Assembly: GCA_003024985.2 (NCBI GenBank) | Contig: PXIH01S0037286.1 | DNA length: 10,895 nt | Source of the DNA: Euperipatoides rowelli | Taxonomy: Eukaryota > Onychophora > Udeonychophora > Euonychophora > Peripatopsidae | Reading direction: 5' to 3' (one strand) | Shown here: positions 1 through 7,890 of the stretch, piece after piece | Layout of the letters: each line of letters opens with the position of its first letter | How positions within the stretch are numbered: position 1 is the first letter of the stretch | The notes under the pieces: model-generated | What the model saw: the letters and a program-made list of their open reading frames with translations, nothing else | Databases searched by the model: none | What the model was told of the DNA's origin: nothing | Translations under genes and position numbers: made by a program

Positions 1-600
1 GGCAGCACTTGGTCGTATATTTTTTTAAGATTAATAAAATAGGGTCCCCTTTTAACTTATTACATGTTGCAATCTAATCTCAAATAACCATACAAAATAA
101 ATACCAGCAGATTGTAATGTGTAATCCTTTATCTTTAGTTGTCATGTCTTAGAGTCGCCTATACTTATAAAAGAAACTTATTTGTGTATGTATAGTGAAT
201 AGTGATTTATGCTTACGCCGATCTGTTTTTAAGTAGTAGGTCTATACTAAGAGGTGGTAATTAAAAGGTGATTTATGCCTGTCAGTTTTATTGTGTTGTG
301 TATTTACATAATGGATGAACTAATACAGTGTTGGTTTGCTATTTGTAAAGGGTAATAAATAAAACATGACTTACCTCTGCAATAAAATAATTGTCAGACT
401 TTGTAAAGATGGCTTATGAAAGTAGGCTATTTTTACCTTTGATGAATATTATGAAGCTGTAGACATAATTAGTTTATGTAAATCCAATAGTTAGTCTTAG
501 AATAGACTAGGGTTCAAAATTACGACCCGGTGAAGCCCACATTCAGAGATTGGTATCTGACAGATGTACTTAAAGGACAACTTTAAACAATAATTTAACT
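1..600. other. AT-rich non-coding sequence, no gene recognised
   Basis: No exon with sensible splice borders and no recognisable protein similarity was found on either strand. It may be an earlier intron of the TMEM199-like gene, because the first recognised exon at 1228 starts in the middle of a codon and so must be preceded by another exon. A short word resembling GTGATTTATGC recurs near 202 and 268, which is too weak to call a repeat. Confidence 0.5.
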
Positions 601-745
601 GTACAGCACAGAAGTTCCAGGTGGGTGTCATTTAAAAAAGGTTTTCAAATTTTTCATAGATGGCGTTCCTTGTCTTGTGCATCTGACAAGTGTGTTGCTT
701 GGCGGCATAAACACAAGTCTTGAATAATCACTCAGTAGTGATGAA

Positions 746-965
746 GCCTCAAGAAAGGAACAGTGTGTTGAGTGGGTAATTAAAACCGACTACTTGGCTA
801 AACATAAGTTCAGAACTTGATATAACAGACCACAATTGTCAAGTGATACTATTCATACCTGGTAGGTATGAAAAGTTTTGAGCCACGGGAAGTGTCGAGC
901 ATAAGAAATGTTATGGACGGCCTGCAGTGTCTGATAAAACTGTCAAACTAGTAGTGCACAGGTTG
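746..965 (+). pseudogene. Relic of mariner-like transposase, N-terminal helix-turn-helix part
   Basis: This is a decayed fragment of the N-terminal DNA-binding half of an IS630/Tc1/mariner-type transposase of the arthropod DUF4817 kind. One frame reads CVEW at 764-775, followed by a stretch resembling the family's 'KFRT.Y.R' region and a stop at 818. A second frame carries GSVEHKK and then GRPAVSD at 915-935, which resembles the family motif GSV..(K)..GRP.VS(D/E). At least one frameshift and several stops break it, and nothing resembling the catalytic domain follows, so it cannot make a transposase. The assignment rests on remembered family motifs. The C-terminal half of a similar protein is at 7284-7890 on the other strand, but orientation argues that it is a separate insertion. 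Confidence 0.62.
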
Positions 966-1088
966 ATGATTTCAGTATACCATAAATAACTTAATATTAT
1001 GTTCTAACTTACTCTGCCAAGATCATCATTGTAAGGTGTATAATAAATTTCCTGTGTTCAAAGTAGTAAAGATCTTGTATGCACATTG

Positions 1089-1099
1089 TACACCCTGTA
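1089..1099 (+). repeat. Possible 3' terminal inverted repeat of the mariner-like relic
   Basis: The word TACACCCTGTA resembles the ends of many arthropod mariner-like elements (ACACCCTG followed by a TA target duplication). It lies about 125 bp beyond the last coding similarity of the transposase relic, which would fit an internally deleted copy ending here. I could not find a convincing partner (CAGGGTGT) on the left; CAGGTGGGTGTC near 620 is only a loose match. Confidence 0.3.
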
Positions 1100-1227
1100 T
1101 TTTAAGTGGAATGATTACTTATATAATAAAGTCAAATATTATATACTAAAATTAATTCTTAAATGGAAAGCTACTGTACCAGTATTTTAAGTTTTACATT
1201 GTTTATTTCTTTATTTTTTTTTTTTAG

Positions 1228-1346
1228 TGAAAGAAGCAAATAAACATTTCGTCCTAGTAATCAACTTTGTTCTAACAGTAGCTGGAGCTTTTGCATTTGG
1301 TTTTAAAGCTGTGGAATATTCCCTTTATGAAGCACCTTTAGCTATG
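1228..1346 (+). CDS. TMEM199: TMEM199/Vma12 homologue, penultimate coding exon
   Basis: This internal exon encodes part of the Vma12 domain of a TMEM199-like protein, an ER membrane factor that helps assemble the V0 sector of the vacuolar H+-ATPase. It is preceded by a long T tract and TAG acceptor (1225-1227) and ends ATG|GTAAAA at 1346/1347. The first two bases finish a codon begun in the previous exon, so the upstream intron is phase 1. The 39 full codons start KEANKHF and hold a hydrophobic segment, FVLVINFVLTVAGAFAFGF, which is the first of the family's two C-terminal membrane helices; then KAVEYSLYEAPLAM forms the short loop. The asparagine within the helix followed by G-F-FGFK is typical of the family as I remember it. 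It joins in phase 0 to the exon at 8240. Orthology rests on motif resemblance plus the matching second exon. Confidence 0.82.
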
Positions 1347-1603
1347 GTAAAATATATTTATATTTATTATAGAATTTTTAAAAGGTTATTCTAATGTACG
1401 TAAATTTAGTATTTTAAAAGCAACTTTTTACAAGTTCCAACAAAAGTTGTTTGTAAGTTATTTCTAATTGAAAGATGTCAGGTGAGGTTTAGCCCATTCT
1501 AACAAAGCAGTATAATTTTCATAAATAATTTCATTAGGAACAAACATAAAAAAAGCTATTATAAACTAAGCTAAACATTTGTCAAATTGTTTTTTTTTTT
1601 CAG

Positions 1604-1671
1604 CGTGGACTCTAAACCTTTTCACTGGAAAAAAAGTTCATATAAAGCATTTCTTTTCCCCTGGAAATAAA
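1604..1671 (+). other. Possible alternative terminal exon (cryptic)
   Basis: A strong-looking acceptor (long T tract then CAG at 1601-1603) lies only 257 bp after the donor of the exon at 1228. Read in the phase of that exon, it gives CGT GGA CTC TAA, that is three residues and a stop, and an AATAAA word follows at 1666-1671. If used, the product would end just after the first membrane helix and lack the second. The 3' part of this stretch adjoins or enters dispersed-repeat copy 1. There is no expression evidence, and T-rich tracts with CAG are frequent in this AT-rich DNA, so this is speculative. Confidence 0.2.
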
Positions 1672-1915
1672 GTCTGAAAGACACTAGTTTGAAAACAAAC
1701 TTAAAACCATCTTAGAGCGGAAGTTGTCCAACTCAAATATTTGAGAACTGCTCTAGAAAAAGATTGTGTTGTAGCACCGTAATTACTGTGGCTTCTGTAA
1801 TAGTCAATCTACTAATGGATTGACATATTGTTCACCTCATTTTATCTTTGTGAAAAAAGAAAGTTAATGTAAGCGAAAGTTGAGCATGGAGAGTGATAAT
1901 GTGTTAAAGATTTAT
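1640..1915 (-). mobile_element. Dispersed element, copy 1 (inverted, single tandem-repeat unit)
   Basis: Read on the minus strand, this matches the flanks and one unit of the array at 3199-4552. The segment around 1800-1852 is the reverse complement of an array unit (CAATCTACTAATGGATTGAC is shared). The segment 1715-1770 matches the right flank of copy 2 (GGAAGTTGTC and AGAAAAAGATT in the same order). The segment 1885-1915 matches the left flank of copies 2 and 3 (GATAATGTG with neighbours). No coding capacity is seen. The element ends are not defined and the class is unknown. Confidence 0.65.
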
Positions 1916-2047
1916 GGCAAAATCTCACATAAATGCAACCTAAGTATGCAACGTAAGAGTGAAATATTTGATCAGTCTCTGATTGTAATAGATTTATTAT
2001 GGCAGTGCAAATGTGCACATATCGATGTAATAATGCTAAAGAAGTTA

Positions 2048-2063
2048 TGTGTGTGTGTGTGTG
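2048..2063. repeat. (TG)8 microsatellite
   Basis: Eight uninterrupted TG dinucleotides, in the intron beside dispersed-element copy 1. Confidence 0.9.
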
Positions 2064-2112
2064 AAAGATTGCAGAATTAAACCTGGATTGAGCAGTAAAA
2101 GTAATTTGAAAA

Positions 2113-2196
2113 GTAACCTAAAAATAGGTTACGGTTAGCCAAATTTTACCTAGTAAACCAAATACACATTATTTTATTTTTAAAGTAACTAGTTAC
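2113..2196. repeat. Two GTAAC-type palindromes, possible decayed transposon end
   Basis: GTAACCTA-AAAA-TAGGTTAC at 2113-2132 is a perfect 8-bp stem with a 4-base loop, and GTAACTAGTTAC at 2185-2196 is a perfect 12-bp palindrome. Related words (AAGTAATTTGAAAAGTAAC at 2099, GATTACTTTCACTTAGTCAC near 2250) occur in roughly inverted order around them. This resembles the subterminal motif clusters of hAT-type non-autonomous elements, but I found no target duplication, so the element call is only a suggestion. Confidence 0.35.
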
Positions 2197-2415
2197 AGAC
2201 TTACAGTCTAAGTTAGCCTACTTCAAAGAGCAACTTTTTACCTATAACTGATTACTTTCACTTAGTCACTTTCAAAATTAGATTCTCAGTCTGACCACAA
2301 AATAACTACTTGTGACAAATCTCATCAAATGTCAAATACTGTAATTCATTTTTATCACAATTCATTTTATTCTGGAGGCTTATTTATTTAATTTAACATT
2401 GCCATCTGTAATAAG

Positions 2416-2575
2416 CAGTGCTTTTTTTTCTCTAAGAAAAAAGGTAGGGGTACTCACATGCTGTTATTAAGTAAAAATGGTAAAATTAGATAGTCCTTGT
2501 TTATTTTATTGCTGAAAAAAAAAAAAAAGGTGCCGGTACTGATTACCGTTGAGTACCGTCAGAAAAAAAGCACTG
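2416..2575. mobile_element. hAT-type MITE, 160 bp, with perfect 8-bp target duplication
   Basis: The element starts CAGTGCTTTTTTTTCT and ends AGAAAAAAAGCACTG, giving an inverted terminal repeat of about 16 bp. A further shared word, GGTACTCA, lies inside both ends. It is flanked by an exact direct repeat GTAATAAG at 2408-2415 and 2576-2583. Eight-base target duplications and CAGTG-like termini are the signature of the hAT superfamily. There is no coding capacity, so it would have been moved by a transposase elsewhere in the genome. The exact flanking repeat suggests a fairly recent insertion. Sited in the large intron, on neutral-looking sequence. Confidence 0.85.
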
Positions 2576-3018
2576 GTAATAAGTATATGTCTTGAATTTT
2601 GTTGACAGTTGTTGGAGATCCTATATAATTAAACAAAATCTGCAAATACCATAAATAACATTTCATTTTGTAATTAATAATTTTAAAATGTAGAGGACTT
2701 GAGGAATATACATTCCCTAACATTTTNTAAATCGTAAAGCCTGGTAAAAAATCTTAAAATTCTTAATATACAGTACTATGCTTTAATATTATTTTAAGAA
2801 TATTAATTTGCATGATAAAATATCCCTCTCCCCACACACCTAATACATAGCAAATAATATATTATTGATATTTTTTTTACAATTCTGTATGGTGTTTTAA
2901 ATGTAAATGTTTTTTTTTTTTGCGATTTATCATTCCTTAATGAACAATTTTTTAATTTTTTTTTCTTCTTAAACTCCTATAATGCAGTCTCTTGGATATG
3001 CTTTTTATGTTCTTGTAT

Positions 3019-3094
3019 AATAAATGTATTAAGATCTATGTATTGGGAAGTGACTGAATAAATGTATTACGATCTATGCATTGGGAAGCAGACA
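3019..3094. repeat. 38-bp tandem duplication
   Basis: AATAAATGTATTA.GATCTATG.ATTGGGAAG occurs at 3019 and again at 3057, two adjacent units with three or four differences. It lies directly before dispersed-element copy 2 but is not part of the homology with copies 1 and 3. Confidence 0.85.
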
Positions 3095-3198
3095 TAATAT
3101 TTTCTTTCAGTCATACATTGCTAACATTTATGTGCATTATCAATCTCTGTTCCTACCTTTCTAAGATATTTTTTTTAAATACAGTGAATTTTTTGATC

Positions 3199-4552
3199 AT
3201 AAAAATAAAATGAGAACCACAATATGTCACTCTATTAGTAGATCAACCATTATGAAAGCCATGGCAATTCTTTATTGCAAAGTTAAAATGAGAACCGCAA
3301 AATGTCAATTCATTAGTAGATTAACCATTATGAAAGCCATGGCAATTATTTATTGCAAAGTTAAANTGTCAATTCATTAGTAGATTAACCATTATGAAAG
3401 CCATGGCAATTATTTATTGCAAAGTTAAAATGAGAACCGCAAAATGTCAATTCATTAGTAGTTTGACCATTATGGAAGCCACATCGAATCTTTATTGCAA
3501 AGATAAAATGAAGAGAACCACAACAATATAATCCATTAGTAGATTTACCATTATGGAAGGCACATTTCTTTTTTGCAAAGATAAAGATAACCACAACATG
3601 TCGATCCATTAGCAGGTTAACCATTATGGAAGCCACATCAATTCTTTATTGCAAAGATAAAATGAGGAGAATCACAACATGACAAGCCATTGGTAGATTG
3701 GCCATTATGGAAATTCTTTATAGCTAACATAAAATGAAGAGAACCACTATATTTTGATCCATTAGTAGATTGACCATTTGGAAGCCATGGCAATTTTTTA
3801 TTGCAACGATAAATGAGAACTTCATGTCAATCTAAAATAGTATATTGACCATCATGGAAGCTATGTCAATTCTTTATTGCAAAAATAAAATGGGAGCCAC
3901 AACATGTCAATTCATTAGTAGATTGACCATTATGAAAGCCTCGACAATTCTTTATTACAATGATAAAATGTGGAGAACCACAACATGACAAGCCATTATG
4001 GAAATTCTTTATTGCCAAGATAAAATCAATAGACCAACTACTGTATATGTTGATTTATTAGTAGATTGACCATTTTGAAGCCATAGCAATTTTTTATTGC
4101 AAAGATGAAATGAGAATCACAATATGTCAACCTATTAGTATATTTACCATTATGGGAGCCATGGTAATTCTTTATTGCAAAAATAAAACGAGGAGAACCA
4201 CAATATGACTCATTAGTAGATTGACCATTATGAAAGCTATAACAATTATTTATTGCAAAGAAAAACTGAGGAAAACCACAAAATGTCAATCCATTTGTAG
4301 ATTGACCATTATGGAAATTATTTATTGCAAAGATAAAATGAAGAGAATCACTATATGTTGATCCATTAGTAGATTGACCATTTGGAAGCAATGGCAATTC
4401 TTAATTGCAAAAATAAAATGAGGACAACCACAATATGTCAATCCATTAATATATAGACCATTGGGGAACCACATCAATTCTTTATTGCAAAGATAAAATG
4501 AAGATAATTACAACATGTCAATCCATTAGTAGATTGAGCATTATGAAAGCCA
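3199..4552 (+). repeat. Tandem array of ~78-bp units with a higher-order period near 300 bp
   Basis: About 18 head-to-tail units can be anchored on the word ATTAGTA(GA), for example at 3234, 3312, 3376, 3454, 3535, 3608, 3689, 3761, 3836, 3914, 4057, 4134, 4212, 4293, 4365, 4445 and 4525. Spacings are mostly 72-81 bp, with one of 64 (a 14-bp loss beside N3366) and one unit largely deleted near 3990. Each unit contains CCATTATGG and usually GCAATTCTTTATTGC, which is a 5-bp inverted repeat around 5 bases. A shortened unit reading CCATTATGGAAATT, followed by a unit with TGTTGAT or TTTTGAT before ATTAGTAGATTGACC, recurs near 3702, 3993 and 4306, so groups of about four units were amplified together. 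The units are open on the minus strand because 78 is a multiple of three; I do not regard that as coding. Confidence 0.92.
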
Positions 4553-4713
4553 TTAACCATACAACTTAATCTTTTTCTTGAGTATTTCTCAAAACGGGAG
4601 TTTGACAACTTCCACATTCCAATAATTGCAAGGCTATTAGAAAGTAATTGTCATTCAGACTTTTAGTCACTGGGAATTATAATATTCCTTGACTTTAGTC
4701 CCTAGCAAAAGAG

Positions 4714-5384
4714 CAATATTGGGTTGTAGTTTAATAATAACTAGTTCCAACTCTAGTTCTATTGAAAAAAATATTACTAGTTCCACATCCTAGTCCTTTG
4801 GGGGGGGGGGAGGGGGAATGAACAAGTCCCTTTTTAGTTCATTTTCTAGACATAACATTATTTAGTTAGCATATTTTTTAAAGTAAATAAATTATTTTAT
4901 ATTAATCCTAAACTCCTAAACTTAACACACTAAGTTACAAAATATAGAATATTGCATGAGGTACATTCATTAAATGCCTTAAGCTTGGTAAATCGTATGT
5001 CTGTAATTAGAAAATTATAATAGTAGTTATTTTTATTTTTTATTAAAAGTCACAAATTAATTATAATTTAACTTAGGCCTAGTGTAAATCACAAAGCAAA
5101 AAAAAAAACGACCAGTGAAATAACTTAAATTTCCAACAATGACATGTTTGAGGAAGAGAGACGTTGTCATTACATTTACAGTAAAAAAATATTTAAATGA
5201 AAGCAATTTTATACAATTATAAAAAAATGCCTTTAATAACAGTTTTTTTTTAATATTCTTTAGCATTAGAAAGGAGGACCCATTAATTCATTTAAATGAA
5301 GGAACTAGTTCTGAGGGTATTCCTTAAAAAAGGAACTAGAGTAGGCTAGTTCCAGGAACTTATTCTCTTGGAAAAGTTACACTG
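4714..5384. mobile_element. Non-autonomous hAT-type element, 671 bp, nested in dispersed copy 2
   Basis: An exact 8-bp direct repeat CAAAAGAG at 4706-4713 and 5385-5392 flanks the insertion. The right end reads ...GGAAAAGTTACACTG, i.e. CAGTGTAACTTTTCC inward; the left end CAATATTGGGTTG is a diverged match. Inside both ends, inverted AACTAG..CTCTAGTTC blocks (about 4738-4760 and 5330-5355) strengthen the pairing. The interior is AT-rich with an 11-G run at 4800-4810 and no transposase coding. Removing it and one duplication restores continuity with copy 3 at about 6880-6910, which supplies an independent empty-site comparison. Confidence 0.82.
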
Positions 5385-5420
5385 CAAAAGAGTTATAAAA
5401 GAATGAAAGCCTAAACTCTA

Positions 5421-6049
5421 TACAGTATATAATTTAATTTTAAAATGTACCTGATCAGTTTATAATACTCCAATAAATTAGAAAAGTCTATGAAATTCGC
5501 TGCACATTCTATATTAAACAGAAGCCAGGTATTGTAGGTGTTTCTTAACATTAACAAAAATGGCTATAAAGAATTTAAGAAAATTATTAAAAGCCCAATA
5601 TGTGTGTAAAAGATCCTAGGCCAATGTTTTTTTAATTATTATTTTTCTTTACAATTGAGGCTCTTCTGTCTATCTCTGATCACAGTATGATTATACTGAT
5701 TGGTCAGCAATCGACAGCAAAACGCATTCATCTAATACAAATAATTAATAGTTGTTGAAAAAAAATCATGTATTGATTCATTTGGCAAAGCCATTTTTAG
5801 CTTAAATTAAATTAAGTTTTATGTAAAGAAAGTTTTTGATGAAACAGGTCTTATTTTGGGCCTGTTGTATGGAACATATGATACCGGTATTTATTTTCCT
5901 TTAGTTTAAAAAAAAAAGCAAACAATCAATAACTAGCTTACTAGAGTAATATTTGATTTAATTTTAACTAAAAAGCAATTACCGATATATGAAAAATACC
6001 AGTGGGCTGTAAAATTTGCAAAAGAGGTAGATAATCAGTGAATAAGATG
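5421..6049. other. Intronic AT-rich sequence, nothing recognised
   Basis: No exon, RNA gene or recognisable transposon protein was seen. There are T and A tracts and a palindromic ATACCGGTAT at 5881-5890. Confidence 0.5.
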
Positions 6050-6059
6050 ACACCGATTT

Positions 6060-6405
6060 TTACAATTTAAAATCATTGTCTTCATTAATTCGTTGCAGAA
6101 TTTCCGTAGCAAAAGCAGCATGTCGGTGACAATCGTATGGCTCTATACGATCTGCACTTTATATGCAATAAATTGGCACTTTATATGCATATAAAAGAAG
6201 CAGTTTGTCCAAAATTTTAACCACTGTGCTTTTTGCATAAAACACACCGGTCTTTCTCTATCATAGAGGCCATTTTGATAATAAATGCAGCGATGCCTAA
6301 TCGTCTAAAGGTTGCAACTGTAAAATAAAAAAATATAAGAATTTGCCTGTGACATAACACTACAAACTGCATGTTTCTATCTAATTTAGCTTTTAAGTTA
6401 TGCAT
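6060..6405 (-). pseudogene. Unidentified coding-like relic with Cys/His motifs
   Basis: Two short minus-strand open stretches lie close together and do not look like random AT-rich translation. The first (6405 down to 6217) ends with a charged segment around EKDRCVLCKKH. The second (6158 down to 6060) reads RIEPYDCHRHAAFATEIL and continues acidic to a stop. Spaced C..C and C.(R)H residues could suggest a broken zinc-binding domain, as in some transposon or orphan gene families. The two stretches are in different frames, separated by stops and by a 22-bp local duplication. I do not recognise the family. It could be a decayed transposon ORF, or chance. Confidence 0.25.
6154..6189. repeat. Short 22-bp-period direct repeat
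   Basis: GCACTTTATATGCA occurs at 6154-6167 and 6176-6189. It falls between the two minus-strand coding-like stretches and could be one of the events that disrupted them. Confidence 0.8.
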
Positions 6406-6611
6406 TTACTAATTCAGGGAAAGGCTTTATGCTCACACTGTACAATCTACTAAAACTTATTATATTAACATGGTATACTTACACTAGTATTTTTTTTGAT
6501 AAATATGTTGCCATAATCTTTTGGTGCCACTAATAAAGTAGTAGTATACGGTGTATATGTCTATTTTAATATGTAACTATTTGATTATTTTCTGAATAAA
6601 CATTATTTACT

Positions 6612-6945
6612 TGAAATATTTCTGTAAAGCATCAGCACATTATCAATCTCCATTCTTAACGCTCTAAGATATTTTTTCCACATACAAATTTATTTATTAT
6701 AAAGATAAACTGAGTACATACACATGTCAATCCAATAGCAGATCAAACATTATGGAAAGTATGTTTCTTAAGTGTTTCTCAAAACAGGAGTTACCACTTC
6801 CAATTGTTATGAAGCAAGTACCGGTACCTCTGACTTTCAGTTATAGGAAATTATTATTTTTACTCATAATTTATTCCCTAGCAAAGGGATTAAAAGTACG
6901 GAAACCTTTATAAGTAGAAAATCTTTTAATAATAATAGTGGGTGT
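6612..6945 (+). mobile_element. Dispersed element, copy 3 (single unit, empty hAT site)
   Basis: The order is left flank (CACATTATCAATCTC, then CTCTAAGATATTTTTTCC), one diverged repeat unit (about 6690-6758: TAAAGATAAA.TGAG, ATGTCAATCCAATAGCAGATC, CATTATGGAA), then right flank (GTGTTTCTCAAAACAGGAGTT, GACTTTCAGTTATAGG, TTCCCTAGCAAAGGGATTA). This matches copy 2 throughout and lacks both the array expansion and the 671-bp hAT insertion. No coding capacity. Exact ends are uncertain. Confidence 0.65.
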
Positions 6946-7283
6946 AAATAAAGAGAATTTTCAAATATTCTGAGCTTCCCATGTGAGCTAGTACTTCTGT
7001 ACACCCTTCTCTTTCAGGAACCATGTATGTATCAGCATGGTCCTGTCCATCACTAAAATAATGTTGCTAATTTAATTTCTATGTCTTGCATGTGAAGTTG
7101 AAGTGTAATTGCCATTTATATGGTAGCATTTTATGATCATTTAATTGTTGTTGTATAATTGGATGTACCAGCTGTCCATAATTTATTTGTCTAAGAAATC
7201 AATACAGAAAAAAACTATTACAGATATTAAAAACAGTTAACTCCACATTATTTGTTAACTTAAAAAGTTTTTTTTTTTTTTAC
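6946..7283. other. Intronic sequence, nothing recognised
   Basis: AT-rich, with no supported gene, exon or named repeat. A T tract at about 7268-7281 borders the transposase relic that follows. Confidence 0.5.
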
Positions 7284-7599
7284 AAACATTTGGGATCATG
7301 AGTAGTAAACTTCCACATGTGATCCTTTTGTGGCCCTAAGAATATCTAGTCCGTACTCTATTTCTCTCCAAATGTTGTTTAAATCTCCTCTGATACTGTG
7401 TGCAAAGCCTGTACAATCCCGTCCATAATTCCTCCATGTTTAGAAACATTTGGGATCATGAGTAGTAAACTTCACATGTGATTCTTTTGTAGCCCTAAGA
7501 ATATCTAGTCTGTACTCTATTTCTCTCCAAATATTGTTTAACATCTCCTCTGATACTGTGTTCAAAGCCTGGACAATCCTGTCNCATAATTCCTCCATG
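7284..7599. repeat. 160-bp tandem duplication of the transposase 3' end
   Basis: AAACATTTGGGATCATGAGT begins at 7284 and again at 7444, and both units end in CCTCCATG (7438 and 7599). The units differ at about a dozen sites, several being C/T or G/A transitions, so the duplication is not a recent assembly echo. On the minus strand the outer unit (7284-7438) lacks one base relative to the inner unit at the place of N7584, which shifts its frame. Confidence 0.93.
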
Positions 7600-7890
7600 C
7601 TAGTTATCTGTTTTATATACACTTGGTCCTTTATGCAGCCCCACAGGTAGAAATCAAGGAGAGTGATGCCAGGTGACCTTGGTGGCCTTACAATTGGTCC
7701 TTACATCTAATCCAACGATTCAGGAATTTCTCATCGAATAAATTACACACATGGGATGTGTGGACGTCCTGCTGTAAATAAACATTCAGCTGTATATCTT
7801 CCAGTTGTGGACACAGAGAAGAGTTGAAGTATATCCAGATATATGTTCGAGTTGATCTGCACACTGTGAATGCTATAAAAGAATGCATAT
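7284..7890 (-). pseudogene. Relic of mariner-like transposase, C-terminal catalytic half
   Basis: On the minus strand the sequence carries the second half of a DDE transposase of the IS630/Tc1/mariner group. In order: CPQLEDI and then QQD (7766-7774; normally QQDGAPPH, holding the second catalytic aspartate, but here reading QQDVHTSH), FL.RWI, then PPRSPGITLLDFYLWG with the third catalytic acidic residue, VYI..ITSMEEL, and EEMLNNIWREIEYRLDILRA near the C-terminus. The first stretch stops at 7688. The second is open in another frame from 7700 to its stop at 7440-7442, so a frameshift separates them, and another shift is likely near 7815-7840. The N-terminal half is absent. N7584 lies inside the reading frame. 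The last ~160 bp are repeated beyond the stop. It is non-functional. Confidence 0.8.

Larger units (their letters stand above)
3096..5420 (+). mobile_element. Dispersed element, copy 2 (expanded array, interrupted by a hAT element)
   Basis: The left flank (about 3096-3198: CATTATCAATCTC, then TCTAAGATATTTTTT) and right flank (about 4553-4713: GTATTTCTCAAAAC.GGAGTT, then GACTTT.AGT and TCCCTAGCAAA) match copy 3 at 6612-6945 in the same order. Between the flanks copy 3 has one repeat unit, whereas this copy has about 18. The right flank is split at 4713 by a 671-bp insertion and resumes at 5385-5420, where it again matches copy 3. No protein is encoded. Terminal structures were not found, so Helitron, MITE or another non-autonomous type all remain possible. 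Confidence 0.68.

Noticed and set aside
511-550. tRNA-derived SINE suggested by GGTTCAAAATTACGACCCGG
   Set aside because: No A box, no cloverleaf fold and no poly-A or simple-repeat tail in the right place.
1880-2080. Plus-strand 66-codon open frame
   Set aside because: It overlaps dispersed-element copy 1 and a TG microsatellite, and has no recognisable domain.
3385-4397. Minus-strand open frames of 83 and 119 codons with repeating HNGQSTNG-like peptides
   Set aside because: They are translations of the tandem array, open because the typical unit is 78 bp (26 codons). Units of other lengths break the frame, and there is no start context or domain.
3199-4552. CRISPR-like array
   Set aside because: Whole units of ~78 bp repeat with gradual divergence and no unique spacers, in DNA that is clearly eukaryotic.
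5057-5266. Minus-strand 69-codon open frame
   Set aside because: It lies inside the 671-bp hAT-type element, is low-complexity, and does not resemble a transposase.
7008-7063. Additional exon after the TTCTCTTTCAG acceptor near 7017
   Set aside because: The in-phase reading stops after 12 codons with no family similarity, and there is no donor before the stop.
746-7890. The two transposase halves as one element split by an inversion
   Set aside because: An inversion that separates them would also have to include the 1228-1346 exon, yet that exon is in the correct orientation with its partner at 8240. Two independent insertions are simpler.
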